Positions 34,494 through 43,203 of a DNA stretch of 64,000 bases are shown piece after piece (the first letter of the stretch is position 1; the number at the start of each line of letters is the position of its first letter). The position numbers and the translations under genes were made by a program. This stretch comes from CAZMUD01 sp964569715 (GTDB taxonomy: Bacteria > Chloroflexota > Dehalococcoidia > Dehalococcoidales > UBA2162), in NCBI GenBank assembly GCA_964569715.1, contig CAZMUD010000001.1, positions 1-64,000 of the forward strand. The letters run 5' to 3'. The notes beneath the pieces are model-generated. The model searched no databases. It was not told the DNA's origin and saw nothing but the letters and a program-made list of their open reading frames with translations.

Positions 34494-35344
34494 TGTCCAA
34501 GGTAGACCTCCACATACATTCAACTGCATCTGATGGCCGACTGAGCCCGGCAGAGGTCGTCCGTAAATCAGCAGAGGCAGGGCTAACTGTTATTGCCCTG
34601 GCTGACCATGACACTGTGGATGGTATTGTTCCCGCTCTGGAAGCAGCCAAAGCCTTCCCCTGGCTAAAAGTGATGCCCTGCGTTGAAATTAGCACCTATG
34701 TCCCCACGGGTGAGGTTCATGTTCTAGGCTACCTTATAGATTATACTCACCCTGAGTTGCAGGCTACTTTAAGGAGAATGCGTAATTCCCGGCAGGAGCG
34801 GGCTCAGGGGATGATTGCTAAACTGAAGAATCTAGGTTTGCCCATTGAGTGGGAGCGGGTCCAGGAAATAGCCGGCAGCGGTTCCATAGGCCGTCCTCAC
34901 CTTGCCCAAGCTATGTTAGAGAAAGGCTATATAGCCTCAATCAAAGAGGCGTTTACCAAGTATATAGGCTGGGGTGGGCCAGCCTATGTTGAACGGGACA
35001 AGATGACCCCTGGAGAGGCAGCGAAGCTGATATTGCAGGCTAACGGCTTGCCAGTGCTGGCACACCCATCAACTGTTAACGACCCGGAGGCGATGGTTAT
35101 TGAGCTAAAGGCGAGCGGTCTGGTAGGCATTGAAGCTTACTATGATGGCTATACTGCCGAAGAAATCAAGAGGCTGGTTAGCCTAGCCGAGAGGTATGGT
35201 CTTATCGCCACCGGCGGCAGTGACTACCACGGTCTAGACGCTAGCACCGAGACTATGATTGGTGGCGCTGATGTGCCGATAGAATCAGCGGAGCAACTTA
35301 TAGCTCTGGCCGAGCAGCGAGCACTAAAGCCAGCCAGCCCGTAG
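34493..35344 (+). CDS. PHP-domain phosphoesterase (RNase AM/TrpH type)
   Basis: The 283-residue protein opens VDLHIHSTASDGRLSP and continues ALADHDTVDG, PCVEIST, LAHPSTVN and GGSDYHG, which supply the metal-binding His and Asp residues of PHP enzymes. Related proteins hydrolyse 3',5'-nucleoside bisphosphates or trim RNA 5' ends (RNase AM). It starts at GTG 34493, overlapping the ymdB stop, so it is coupled to the rny-ymdB unit and fits an RNA-turnover operon. Confidence 0.92.
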   Translation: MSKVDLHIHSTASDGRLSPAEVVRKSAEAGLTVIALADHDTVDGIVPALEAAKAFPWLKVMPCVEISTYVPTGEVHVLGYLIDYTHPELQATLRRMRNSRQERAQGMIAKLKNLGLPIEWERVQEIAGSGSIGRPHLAQAMLEKGYIASIKEAFTKYIGWGGPAYVERDKMTPGEAAKLILQANGLPVLAHPSTVNDPEAMVIELKASGLVGIEAYYDGYTAEEIKRLVSLAERYGLIATGGSDYHGLDASTETMIGGADVPIESAEQLIALAEQRALKPASP

Positions 35345-35358
35345 CAGAAGGAGGGGTT

Positions 35359-36099
35359 GTGGTTATTGGGTTTATATTACTGGTATTAGCTGCCTATCTT
35401 CTGGGTTCGGTACCAGCCGCTTATCTAGTGGCTAAATGGTCCCGGGGGATAGACATCAGGCAATTTGGCAGTGGCAATGTCGGAGCGGCAAATGTATTAG
35501 CAGTTGTTGCTAGGCGGTGGAGTATCCCGGTAACCATTTTTGACATCGGTAAAGGCGCATTAACAGTATGGGTAGCCCAACTGATAGGGCTTGGTGCTGC
35601 TCAGCAGGTAACAGTGGGTATCGTTACGATTATCGGGCACAATTGGCCAATATTTCTTCGCTTTCAAGGTGGACGCGGTGTTTTTACCACTCTTGGCGTT
35701 GTCACCATGCTATCCCCCAAACTGGGCCTCATACTCCTGGTACTGTCCTACTCACTGGCCCCACTACGACAGGTAGCGCTAGGGGTGACTCTAGCATTGG
35801 TCTCTTTACCCATTTTTAGCTGGTTCCTTAGCCAGCCACTGGACATAGAAGAAAGACTGCCGATTACGCTGGGCTTCGTGGCACTAGCCTTGATAGTCCT
35901 ATCAAGGCGGCTGATGGCGCCAAGAACTCCCCTTAGTGAATCAGTATCCCCAGGAGAGCTATTCTTTAATCGCCTGCTTTTTGACCGGGATATAAGGGAC
36001 AGAAAAGTCTGGATAAGCCAAAGCCATATCGGGGTAAGCTCAAGGGAACAAGCTCCCGGGCAAGAGGAAGAGCAGGAGAAGGGTCGATTAATATCCTGA
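35359..36099 (+). CDS. plsY: Glycerol-3-phosphate acyltransferase PlsY
   Basis: The 246-residue membrane protein has GSVPAAYLVAKW, FGSGNVGAANVLAVV, GHNWPIFLRFQGGRGVFTTLG and five or so hydrophobic helices, matching the three conserved loop motifs of PlsY. It transfers acyl groups from acyl phosphate to glycerol-3-phosphate. The start is GTG 35359 after GGAGGG. A charged C-terminal extension of about 50 residues after the last helix is longer than usual and probably cytoplasmic. Confidence 0.93.
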   Translation: MVIGFILLVLAAYLLGSVPAAYLVAKWSRGIDIRQFGSGNVGAANVLAVVARRWSIPVTIFDIGKGALTVWVAQLIGLGAAQQVTVGIVTIIGHNWPIFLRFQGGRGVFTTLGVVTMLSPKLGLILLVLSYSLAPLRQVALGVTLALVSLPIFSWFLSQPLDIEERLPITLGFVALALIVLSRRLMAPRTPLSESVSPGELFFNRLLFDRDIRDRKVWISQSHIGVSSREQAPGQEEEQEKGRLIS

Positions 36100-36117
36100 G
36101 AGGCGCCACCCCTAGAC

Positions 36118-36354
36118 CTAGCCTTCCCTAATGAATTGTCTGGCAATGGTCATTCGCTGCATCTCAGAGGTACCCTCATAGATTTCAAGAATTCTGGCAT
36201 CGCGGAAATAACGCTCTAAAGGATAATCCTTAATATAGCCGTAGCCCCCATGTATTTGAATAGCTTTAGTAGTAACAAACATGGCTGCTTCAGCAGCAAA
36301 ATCACGCACCATTGTCCTCAGCATTTTCTGGTCCTCAGTCAGTGAAAAGTCCAT
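36118..36354 (-). pseudogene. Acyl-CoA dehydrogenase with a large internal deletion
   Basis: The 78-codon frame joins a normal N-terminus ([22 protein letters not shown]) directly to a normal C-terminus ([22 protein letters not shown], then [20 protein letters not shown]). About 300 residues that carry the FAD site and most of the acyl-CoA pocket are missing. The family length is about 380. The frame is preserved and the junction falls where family members have similar F-A-x-E segments. It is a genuine deletion or an assembly collapse. The start overlaps the meaB end by 20 bases, as expected for an operon member. Confidence 0.85.
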
Positions 36355-37312
36355 CCTTACCTCCTAACGAAACCTGGGCAATGATTTTTGAGGCAGCCGA
36401 CCGAGGATTGGTTTTCCGATACACCAAGTCGTCCACCAGCTTTGCTAAGTAATCTTTATCCATTCTCTCAATATAATTCTTAAGAGAACTTTCAACAGCC
36501 ATCGTCAACTCTAGTTTGGCTCTTTCCCGGCGGCGCTTTTCCAGTTCCCCACTGGAGGTGAGGAACTCCCTATGCCTGAGGATTTCCTCCGCTAATTGCT
36601 CGGTGCCTATATCAGAGACTGCCTCGGTTAAGATTATACCCGGCTTCCACTCACCAGGAAGGTGGGTTTTCATCTCAAGCATAACTTCCAGTCCGGTTCT
36701 TAAATTGTCAGCGCCCTCTCTATCTGCCTTATTTATGACAAAGATGTCAGCCACTTCCAGAATACCGGCTTTCATCATTTGGATTTCATCCCCCATCCCT
36801 GGAGTCAAAACAATAATAGAGGTATCAGCAACCCTAGCAATATCTACCTCTCCCTGCCCTGAGCCGACCGCCTCGACAAAGATGATGTTTTTACCCATAG
36901 CATCCATAACATGAATCGTATTTACCGTAGCCTTTGATAATCCCCCTTTCCAGCCTCTGGCAGCCAGGCTTCGAATAAATACATCCTTATCTACGCCATA
37001 GCTCTGCATCCTTACCCTATCCCCTAATATTGCCCCGCCGGTAAAAGGACTTGTCGGGTCGAGAGCAACAACGCCAACTGTCATATTTTTCTTTCTAAAG
37101 ACATTTATTAGACTGCCGAGCAGTGTGCTTTTGCCGACACCCGGGGCACCGGTCATGCCAACTATATAGGCCCGTCCGGTGTGGAGATAGACGCTCTCCA
37201 GTTCCTCAACTGCATCTGATACTTCATCCTCTATGCCTCTCATCAGCCTAGCCGCAGCTAGAACATCACCCTCTAATATTTTGTTTACTAGATTCATCTT
37301 CGCCTCCGGCAC
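36335..37312 (-). CDS. meaB: B12-mutase chaperone GTPase MeaB
   Basis: The 325-residue protein has the P-loop [41 protein letters not shown], the switch region [22 protein letters not shown] and the NKADREG base-recognition motif of MeaB/ArgK-type G3E GTPases. It guards cobalamin-dependent acyl-CoA mutases and gates B12 loading. It lies just downstream of both mutase subunits (gaps of 9 and 42 bases), which fixes its partner. Confidence 0.95.
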   Translation of the reverse strand: MPEAKMNLVNKILEGDVLAAARLMRGIEDEVSDAVEELESVYLHTGRAYIVGMTGAPGVGKSTLLGSLINVFRKKNMTVGVVALDPTSPFTGGAILGDRVRMQSYGVDKDVFIRSLAARGWKGGLSKATVNTIHVMDAMGKNIIFVEAVGSGQGEVDIARVADTSIIVLTPGMGDEIQMMKAGILEVADIFVINKADREGADNLRTGLEVMLEMKTHLPGEWKPGIILTEAVSDIGTEQLAEEILRHREFLTSSGELEKRRRERAKLELTMAVESSLKNYIERMDKDYLAKLVDDLVYRKTNPRSAASKIIAQVSLGGKDGLFTD

Positions 37313-37321
37313 GAGCTAAGC

Positions 37322-37729
37322 CTACCTAAGAAGCTTTACGTTCTCTTTCGTCCACTTTATTATTTCCTCAAGGGGTGTGCCTGGTAGGAATACCTCCTTG
37401 ATACCGACTTCCTTGAGCCTGGGAATATCTTCTCCAGGGATAATGCCGCCACCAACAACTGTAATGTCGATGGCCCCCTTTTCTCTCAACTGTTTGACTA
37501 CCTCGGTGAAAAGATACATATGAGCACCAGAAAGACAGCTAAGACCAACCAGGTCAACATCCTCTTGTATAGCAGCATTAACTATCTGCTCAGGTGTCTG
37601 ATGCAAGCCAATATATATCACTTCAAAGCCAGCATCCCTATATTTCCTGGCTACAATTTTTGCTCCCCGGTCATGACCATCTAAGCCCGGTTTGGCTATT
37701 AGTACTCTTAATTTCCTCTCCAAACTCAT
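37322..37729 (-). CDS. Acyl-CoA mutase small (cobalamin-binding) subunit
   Basis: The 135-residue protein is a free-standing B12-binding domain. It has the DxHxxG signature in [16 protein letters not shown] with the cobalt-ligating histidine, [14 protein letters not shown], and [20 protein letters not shown]. Separate small subunits of about 135 residues are typical of isobutyryl-CoA mutase (IcmB), 2-hydroxyisobutyryl-CoA mutase and archaeal methylmalonyl-CoA mutase. It lies between the catalytic subunit and meaB. Confidence 0.93.
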   Translation of the reverse strand: MSLERKLRVLIAKPGLDGHDRGAKIVARKYRDAGFEVIYIGLHQTPEQIVNAAIQEDVDLVGLSCLSGAHMYLFTEVVKQLREKGAIDITVVGGGIIPGEDIPRLKEVGIKEVFLPGTPLEEIIKWTKENVKLLR

Positions 37730-37771
37730 TCTCTCCTCAAATCAGAAGTTAGCCTTCGCACCCGATGTCTA

Positions 37772-39448
37772 CTAGTAGAAGCCAGGGTCTCGATACTCAC
37801 CGAAAACTTGGCGATACACATCACAAATTTCCTGTTCAGTAACATATTCTTTAACGGCTTCAATCACATAGGGCATTACATTTTTGTCACTTTTACAAGC
37901 AACACGAAGAGCATCCAGTGTTTGGGCTACCTTTCGATTATCTCTTGCTCTCTTAACTTCTTTTAGTCTATGAATCTGTTCAGCTTCTACTTTTTCATTG
38001 ACCTTTAATAATTCAATGGGGGTTTCTTCATCAGTAACATATTTATTTGTCCCTACCATAACCTTTTCTCCCCTGTCTATCTGCTGTTGAAAATTATAAG
38101 CGGCATTGGCAATCTCAGTCTGGGGGAACCCTTTGTCAATAGCTGCCAACATACCCCCCATTTTATCTATCTTTTCGATATACTCCCAAGCCTTCTCCTC
38201 TATTTCATTGGTTAACGCTTCTACAAAATAAGAACCAGCTAGAGGGTCTATCGTATTAATCACCCCTGTCTCCTCAGCCAGAATCTGTTGAGTGCGAAGG
38301 GCAATATTGACCGCAAAGTCAGAAGGTAAAGCCAAAACCTCATCAAGGGAATTGGTGTGTAAAGACTGCGTTCCCCCTAAAACCGCAGCCAGAGCCTCAG
38401 TAGCAATCCTGATAATATTATTGAAAGGCTGGTGAGCGGTGAGGGAACAACCTGCCGTCTGAGAGTGAAACCTCATCCACCAAGTGCGAGGATTTTTGGC
38501 TTTGAACCTGTCCCTCATTATTTTAGCCCACATCCTTCTAGCGGCTCTAAGTTTAGCTATTTCCTCAAAGAAGTCTATATGAGAATTAAAAAAGAAGGAA
38601 AGTCTGGGAGCAAAGACATCAACATCTAGCTTCTTTCTGTCGATAACATCCTTTACATAAGCTATCCCATCAGCCAGGGTAAAGGCTAGCTCCTGAACTG
38701 CAGTAGAGCCTGCCTCCCGTATATGGTAGCCACTGATGCTTATCGCATTCCACCTAGGAACATGCTTGGTGCCAAACTCGATAGTATCACTAATAAGTCT
38801 AACGGAGGGTTCAGGGGGACACATAAAGGTCTTTTGAGCAATAAATTCTTTGAGCATATCATTTTGAATTGTGCCACCCACTTTGTCCCAACTTACTCCC
38901 TGTTTTTCGGCGGCTACCAGATACATAGCCCAAAGTATGCTGGCTGGTGGGTTAATTGTCATAGAAGTTGTTACTTCATCCAAAGGGATATTCTTAGTCA
39001 AGACCTCAAAATCTGCCAGAGTATCAATGGCTACCCCGCACTTCCCACATTCAGCAATAGCCTTTGGAGAATCGCTATCATACCCCATTAATGTGGGGAA
39101 GTCGAAGGCAGTGCTTAGTCCTGTTTCACCCTCTTTTAATAACTGATGCCACCTTTTATTAGTGTCGCTGGCGCTTCCGAAGCCGGAGAACATGCGGAAT
39201 GTCCATATTCTTCCCCGATATCCGGTAGCTTGACAGCCTCTAGTGAACGGATAAGCGCCAGGATAACCGATATTAGCAGCAAAGTCCAAATCCTTGATAT
39301 TCTCTGGGGTATATATTGGTTCTATATCTAAGTTAGAAATAGTAGAGAACCGTTTCCCCTCCTGAAGGTCATTGGTGACTTTTTTTACCTCCTCTAACCA
39401 CTTCTTCATTCCCTGATGCGCCTGATTTAATGTTTTATCACTAAACAT
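37772..39448 (-). CDS. Acyl-CoA mutase large subunit with isobutyryl-CoA-type residues
   Basis: The 558-residue protein is the TIM-barrel subunit of a B12-dependent acyl-CoA mutase: GYPGAYPFTRGCQATGY, TGLSTAFDFPTLMGYDSD, GTIQNDMLKEFIAQKTF, NAISISGYHIREAGS. In methylmalonyl-CoA mutase the substrate carboxylate is held by Tyr89 (TIRQYAG) and Arg207 (KEFMVRNT). Here the matching positions are Phe (TFRMFSG) and Gln (KEFIAQKT), as described for isobutyryl-CoA mutase. Size and split subunits also fit IcmA. An automatic label would be methylmalonyl-CoA mutase; isobutyryl-/n-butyryl-CoA interconversion is my preferred reading. Confidence 0.88.
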   Translation of the reverse strand: MFSDKTLNQAHQGMKKWLEEVKKVTNDLQEGKRFSTISNLDIEPIYTPENIKDLDFAANIGYPGAYPFTRGCQATGYRGRIWTFRMFSGFGSASDTNKRWHQLLKEGETGLSTAFDFPTLMGYDSDSPKAIAECGKCGVAIDTLADFEVLTKNIPLDEVTTSMTINPPASILWAMYLVAAEKQGVSWDKVGGTIQNDMLKEFIAQKTFMCPPEPSVRLISDTIEFGTKHVPRWNAISISGYHIREAGSTAVQELAFTLADGIAYVKDVIDRKKLDVDVFAPRLSFFFNSHIDFFEEIAKLRAARRMWAKIMRDRFKAKNPRTWWMRFHSQTAGCSLTAHQPFNNIIRIATEALAAVLGGTQSLHTNSLDEVLALPSDFAVNIALRTQQILAEETGVINTIDPLAGSYFVEALTNEIEEKAWEYIEKIDKMGGMLAAIDKGFPQTEIANAAYNFQQQIDRGEKVMVGTNKYVTDEETPIELLKVNEKVEAEQIHRLKEVKRARDNRKVAQTLDALRVACKSDKNVMPYVIEAVKEYVTEQEICDVYRQVFGEYRDPGFY

Positions 39449-39496
39449 AATATCCCCCCTCTACCACTTTCCAATGAGACCATAAACGATTATTTA

Positions 39497-39574
39497 TTAG
39501 CTCCCGCCATATTGTTCACGCAGCACTCGCTTAAGAACCTTACCCATAGGGTTGCGTAGAAGCTCATCGGGTCT
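39497..39574 (-). pseudogene. Last 25 codons of an AMP-dependent acyl-CoA ligase
   Basis: The minus-strand frame reads RPDELLRNPMGKVLKRVLRE then QYGGS and TAA (39497-39499). NPMGKVLKR is the conserved C-terminal segment with the catalytic lysine of acyl-CoA synthetases. Nothing of the rest of the gene is found. Sequence similarity stops a few bases before the repeat element at 39583. It is a relic of a ligase that once stood upstream of the mutase genes. Confidence 0.8.
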
Positions 39575-39582
39575 GTTTACTT

Positions 39583-39698
39583 ACCTCACCCCATTATTTT
39601 AATTAACCCCATCCCTCGAAGAGTCTTCGACTTAACAAGGGGAAGGGGAAAATTCTTTTCTGAAGAGGGGCTTCGCCCCTCTTAGACTCCCCTTAGAA
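39583..39698. repeat. Dispersed hairpin repeat, copy 5
   Basis: It begins ACCTCACCCCATTA and has AACCCCATCCCTC, an inner CGAAGAGTC-TTCG segment, AAGGGGAAGGGGAAA and the hairpin AAGAGGGGC-TTC-GCCCCTCTT. It lies directly next to the truncated acyl-CoA ligase end, which suggests that its arrival or a recombination between repeats removed the rest of that gene. Confidence 0.75.
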
Positions 39699-39780
39699 AC
39701 CAAAACCTATCTTAACTAACCTCACTACTGACGTCAAGGCTCGTATAGAAGAGTGGAAAGGACAAAGGAGAGAACCAACA

Positions 39781-39978
39781 TTAATCTTCAGCGAGTTCAA
39801 AAAATGCCTGGCTGGTCATCCGAGCGGCACAGGGCGTGCTTCTACCTCGCCAGAAAGGAATCCAGATATCCCCGGCATGCAGAATCAGGTCAACACCGCT
39901 GAAAGCACCTTTTACCTGAGGAGGAAGTGCTTCACTCGGCAAGGCGATATGAGTATCTGAAAGCAGTCCGATAAGCAA
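39781..39978 (-). pseudogene. Truncated YfcE-type metallophosphoesterase
   Basis: The 65-codon frame starts MLIGLLSDTHIALP and reaches GVDLILHAGDIW, the first two metal-binding motifs (DxH and GD) of YfcE/MJ0936 phosphodiesterases. The following residues (PFWRGRSTPCAARMTSQAFF) do not match the family, and the GNxD and HGH motifs are absent. Intact members are about 155-170 residues, so the gene is broken after codon 42, perhaps by a frameshift and deletion. Confidence 0.7.
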
Positions 39979-40014
39979 TGTTTTGCGTCACTATAGAGAA
40001 TATCAGCTTCTCTG

Positions 40015-40662
40015 TCAACCATTTGTGCCGAACTGGCAGATATTTTGGAGGCAACACTGCTGGCAAAGGGGACGGTTGCGGCAGACATTCTTACCCAGGT
40101 AGACCAGCAGGGCATGATATTCATTGAACAGCCTGGCATCGGCGGGCAGATTATCCATAAAAAGGGACTGATAGGCGGTATAGCTATTATTATCCGGTGC
40201 CCACCCGATACGGTTGATGATGCGACGAGTATAAGCGTCAATAACAAAAATTGGCTTATTAGCCGCATACAGTATTATGGAATCAGCTGTCTCCTGTCCA
40301 ATACCATAGACAGAAAGAAGCTGCTGGCGAAGCTGGTCAGTATTAATGGCAAACAGCTTACCCAGGTTGTCATGGCAGTATTCTCCTAGCCAGTGAGCCA
40401 GGGACTTGAGCTTGCGTGCCTTGGCGTTATAGTAACCACAGGGGCGGATAAGGGTAGCGATTTCAGAGAGGCTGAACCGGCGTAGCGCTTGGGGTGATAG
40501 TGCCTTGGCCGCTTTCAGATTGGCTATAGCCTTCTCCGCATTCAGCCAGGCAGCGGATTGGGTAAGTATGGCGCCTACCATTACCTCAAATGGCTCCTCG
40601 GCTGGCCACCAGTGTTGAGGTCCGTAGCCGTCCATAAGCTGATGATAGATATTTTGTAACAT
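40015..40662 (-). CDS. Endonuclease III-like HhH-GPD DNA glycosylase with FeS cluster
   Basis: The 215-residue protein has FEVMVGAILTQSAAWLNAEKAI, the HhH hairpin LLSVYGIGQETADSIILYA and the catalytic Asp loop FVIDAYTRRI, then an FeS cysteine set CRNRPLCQQCCLQNIC. Where endonuclease III has the lyase lysine (GxGxKTA) this protein has Gln, as expected for a monofunctional glycosylase. It resembles the MagIII 3-methyladenine glycosylase group, so it probably excises alkylated bases, which would complement Ogt elsewhere in the window. Confidence 0.87.
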   Translation of the reverse strand: MLQNIYHQLMDGYGPQHWWPAEEPFEVMVGAILTQSAAWLNAEKAIANLKAAKALSPQALRRFSLSEIATLIRPCGYYNAKARKLKSLAHWLGEYCHDNLGKLFAINTDQLRQQLLSVYGIGQETADSIILYAANKPIFVIDAYTRRIINRIGWAPDNNSYTAYQSLFMDNLPADARLFNEYHALLVYLGKNVCRNRPLCQQCCLQNICQFGTNG

Positions 40663-40708
40663 GACCCGTCAATTGGTTCTTCACCGGAGCACTTTGGCAG
40701 CACTTGAC

Positions 40709-41140
40709 TTATCGATTGGTTATCCACTGGGGCACTTTGGCATCAGCTACCGAATCATATCCAGGGATATAGGGTTTTATATCTATTACTGGTGAGCCAT
40801 CAATGGCATCGAGCCCTTTGACTTTTAATATGTTACCCTGGCGCTGGAGCAATCTAACGGTAGCTTTGCCTATCGGATTCGGCCTATTCGGTGTCCGGGT
40901 GGCGAAAAGCCCTTTTAAAGGAACCCCTTTTCTGCCCATCGGATGCACCTTGAGTGGCACCTCATCAGAAGCAGCTTGGTACATCCAGTAAAGAACTATG
41001 ATATGGGAGAAGTCACCCAGCCCATCTAGAGCCTCGGCCAAACTGCTATCAATCACTACCTCCGAAACGGTCTCCTCAAAGTCGCGCCTGGCTGGTTGCT
41101 TAATCTCATTTCTGACGATACCAATAGCTTTCACTCTCAT
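40709..41140 (-). CDS. trmO: tRNA m6t6A37 methyltransferase TrmO/TsaA family
   Basis: The 143-residue protein has the UPF0066 core: IGIVRNEIKQPARRDF, LDGLGDFSHIIVLYWMYQA, the signature LFATRTPNRPNPIGKATVRL, and LDAIDGSPVIDIKPYIPGYD. TrmO uses SAM to N6-methylate t6A37 in tRNA-Thr in E. coli. The single-domain form here is the common minimal type, and its tRNA substrate is inferred from the family. Confidence 0.92.
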   Translation of the reverse strand: MRVKAIGIVRNEIKQPARRDFEETVSEVVIDSSLAEALDGLGDFSHIIVLYWMYQAASDEVPLKVHPMGRKGVPLKGLFATRTPNRPNPIGKATVRLLQRQGNILKVKGLDAIDGSPVIDIKPYIPGYDSVADAKVPQWITNR

Positions 41141-41170
41141 CCCCCGACAGCCAAAAGAAAGTCCATATAA

Positions 41171-41386
41171 CTAGCCCCTGGCGCGCCAAACACCCCAGCG
41201 CTTAACAAAGAGCTTCATCTCCCCACCGCAGTTGCGAAAGTCCTGGCAAGGGAAGACACCACGTGGTTCGCCACCACGCGCTCTAACCGCTGCTTCCCAC
41301 GCATCCTTACCTTCAAGTGCCTCCGCCACACTTTCCCTATCGGTAAGCTCCATCCCGCACCTATCACAAACTAGCTTTTCCACCAT
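41171..41386 (-). CDS. Small protein with an N-terminal CxxC pair
   Basis: From ATG 41386 the protein has 71 residues starting MVEKLVCDRCGMELTDRESV, then a helix and FPCQDFRNCGGEMKLFVKRW. The four cysteines (CxxC and CxxxxxC) could bind zinc or an FeS centre. I do not recognise the family. The longer frame from 41419 adds residues without support. Confidence 0.6.
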   Translation of the reverse strand: MVEKLVCDRCGMELTDRESVAEALEGKDAWEAAVRARGGEPRGVFPCQDFRNCGGEMKLFVKRWGVWRARG

Positions 41387-41486
41387 GCCTATCTCCTCAA
41401 ATTCTAGGCAGATTGCCAATCACAAGATAGAGCTTGCGGCTACCACGCTTCAAGGGTAGTTTGGATTTACCCTGGGTCTGGGGGTT

Positions 41487-41906
41487 TTACCGTTTGGTGT
41501 ATTGAGGTGCCTTGCGAGCCCGCTTAAGACCGGGCTTCTTTCTCTCTTTGACCCTAGAATCTCTGGTAAGCAACCCGTTTTGGCGTAGCACCGGCTTAAG
41601 GTTTTCATCTACCTCAACCAGAGCTCGGGCAATGCCATGAGAGATGGCACCACTCTGTCCTGATATGCCACCACCGGCTACTTTGACCACTACGTTATAC
41701 TTACCAAGGCTCTCAGTAAGCATAAGAGGCCTCACTATTGCTTGACGGTGCGCTACGCGAGGGAATAGCTCCTCATAGGGGGTACCATTTACAATAATAG
41801 CATCACCGCCCGGCAACAGCCTTACCTGGGCTACCGCCGTCTTGCGCCTGCCTGTCTTATGGAAGTAAGCTTGCTTTCCCAAAGGAATCTCCTTTTCCTT
41901 CTTCAA
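41487..41906 (-). CDS. rpsI: Ribosomal protein uS9
   Basis: The 139-residue protein has YFHKTGRRKTAVAQVRLLPG, SGQSGAISHGIARALVEVD and the C-terminal KKPGLKRARKAPQYTKR whose last Lys-Arg touches P-site tRNA. The N-terminal MKKEKEIPLGKQ is slightly longer than usual. It is the last gene of the ribosomal superoperon, one base after rplM. Confidence 0.97.
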   Translation of the reverse strand: MKKEKEIPLGKQAYFHKTGRRKTAVAQVRLLPGGDAIIVNGTPYEELFPRVAHRQAIVRPLMLTESLGKYNVVVKVAGGGISGQSGAISHGIARALVEVDENLKPVLRQNGLLTRDSRVKERKKPGLKRARKAPQYTKR

Positions 41907-41907
41907 A

Positions 41908-42351
41908 CTACCCCTCCTCCGCCTTGACCGAGGTAGCTTTTATTTGACCCTGATAAGGGTGAGCATCACCAACATAGACCCTGAGCCTTTTCATCATTTT
42001 AGCCCTCAACCGAGTGTGAGGTAACATACCTCTGACAGCATGCTCAATCACCCGGGTTGGATGGGTCTGCATCATTCTCTCTAAACTGATACTTTTAAGT
42101 CCCCCAGGATACCCAGAATGTCGGTAATAGAGCTTCTGTTTAGTCTTATTACCAGTAACACGAATCTTCTCAGCGTTGATAACAACAACAAAATCGCCCG
42201 TGTCCAGATGACGGCAGAATATTGGCTTGTGCTTACCCATAAGCAAGCCAGCTACTTGGGTGGCTAGTCTGCCCAAAACTTTATCTGAGGCATCAATAAT
42301 ATGCCACTCTCGCTTAATATCAGAAGCCTTAGTACTATAGGTTTTTAACAT
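41908..42351 (-). CDS. rplM: Ribosomal protein uL13
   Basis: The 147-residue protein has [45 protein letters not shown] and a [20 protein letters not shown] block, the full uL13 core. It binds 23S rRNA early in 50S assembly. It lies between truA and rpsI, the usual rplM-rpsI pair. Confidence 0.97.
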   Translation of the reverse strand: MLKTYSTKASDIKREWHIIDASDKVLGRLATQVAGLLMGKHKPIFCRHLDTGDFVVVINAEKIRVTGNKTKQKLYYRHSGYPGGLKSISLERMMQTHPTRVIEHAVRGMLPHTRLRAKMMKRLRVYVGDAHPYQGQIKATSVKAEEG

Positions 42352-42384
42352 ATGTCATCCTCAAAAGTCAGTGCCAAGCTCTTT

Positions 42385-43203
42385 TCAAACAACCTCTTCC
42401 GCAAACGGATGTGGGTAATTTACCTGCATAAGGCATAGCCCGCAGGCAGGAGCAGTTGGCCCAGCCAGGCCAGGTTTTTTCGCCTCCATTATACTATAAA
42501 ACTCATCACCGCTCATCCTATCCAAGCCAACTCTGATTAGAGCCCCTACCATATTACGCACCTGATGGGGTAAGAAGGAATTAGCCACTATATTGAAAAC
42601 GGCTGATTTCCCGTCCTTCCTCATTTCAGCTCGATACCCTCTCCGTACCGTGTTCTTTATCCCGAGCCCGATACCGCTGGTAAACGAAGCAAAGTCATGC
42701 TCACCGATAAGAGCCTGACACACCTGATTCACAGCATCAATATCCAGACGGCCAGCAACACGGTAGCAGAAACCTTCCCTCAGTGGAGAACGTGTCAAGC
42801 TATTTAATATATAGTAGTTATACTCCCGGCTCACTGCATGGCGCCTAACACTAAAGGAATCTTTTACTCTATGTGCCGCCTTAACCGCAATGTCCCTGGG
42901 CAAATAGTAGTTTAGCCCGTTAACAAATGTCCGCAGGGAATGAGGTGACCTAGTCTTGAAACTGACCACCTGCCCCTTGGCATGAACCCCAGCATCAGTG
43001 CGGCTAGCCGCCATCACCCGAGTCTTTTCTCCAGTAAGTTTCCACAGCGCCTTTTCTATCTCACCCTGAATGGTGGCCAGACTAGCCTGTAGCTGGAAAC
43101 CATGGTAGCGTGTGCCATCATATTCCAAAATTAATACAATCCTGGTGGTCGTCGCCAAGCTGACAACCGGCTCTACCTCTGGGTTGACGGCAGTAAGCAC
43201 CAT
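42385..43203 (-). CDS. truA: tRNA pseudouridine38-40 synthase
   Basis: The 272-residue protein has LEYDGTRYHGFQLQ, the catalytic aspartate in ASRTDAGVHAKGQVVSF, RREYNYYI-like SREYNYYILN, and FLPHQVRNMVGALIRVG. About 18 residues precede the conserved start of the family, so an internal start is possible. It starts immediately after the rplQ stop, as in many bacteria where truA follows rplQ. Confidence 0.95.
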   Translation of the reverse strand: MVLTAVNPEVEPVVSLATTTRIVLILEYDGTRYHGFQLQASLATIQGEIEKALWKLTGEKTRVMAASRTDAGVHAKGQVVSFKTRSPHSLRTFVNGLNYYLPRDIAVKAAHRVKDSFSVRRHAVSREYNYYILNSLTRSPLREGFCYRVAGRLDIDAVNQVCQALIGEHDFASFTSGIGLGIKNTVRRGYRAEMRKDGKSAVFNIVANSFLPHQVRNMVGALIRVGLDRMSGDEFYSIMEAKKPGLAGPTAPACGLCLMQVNYPHPFAEEVV

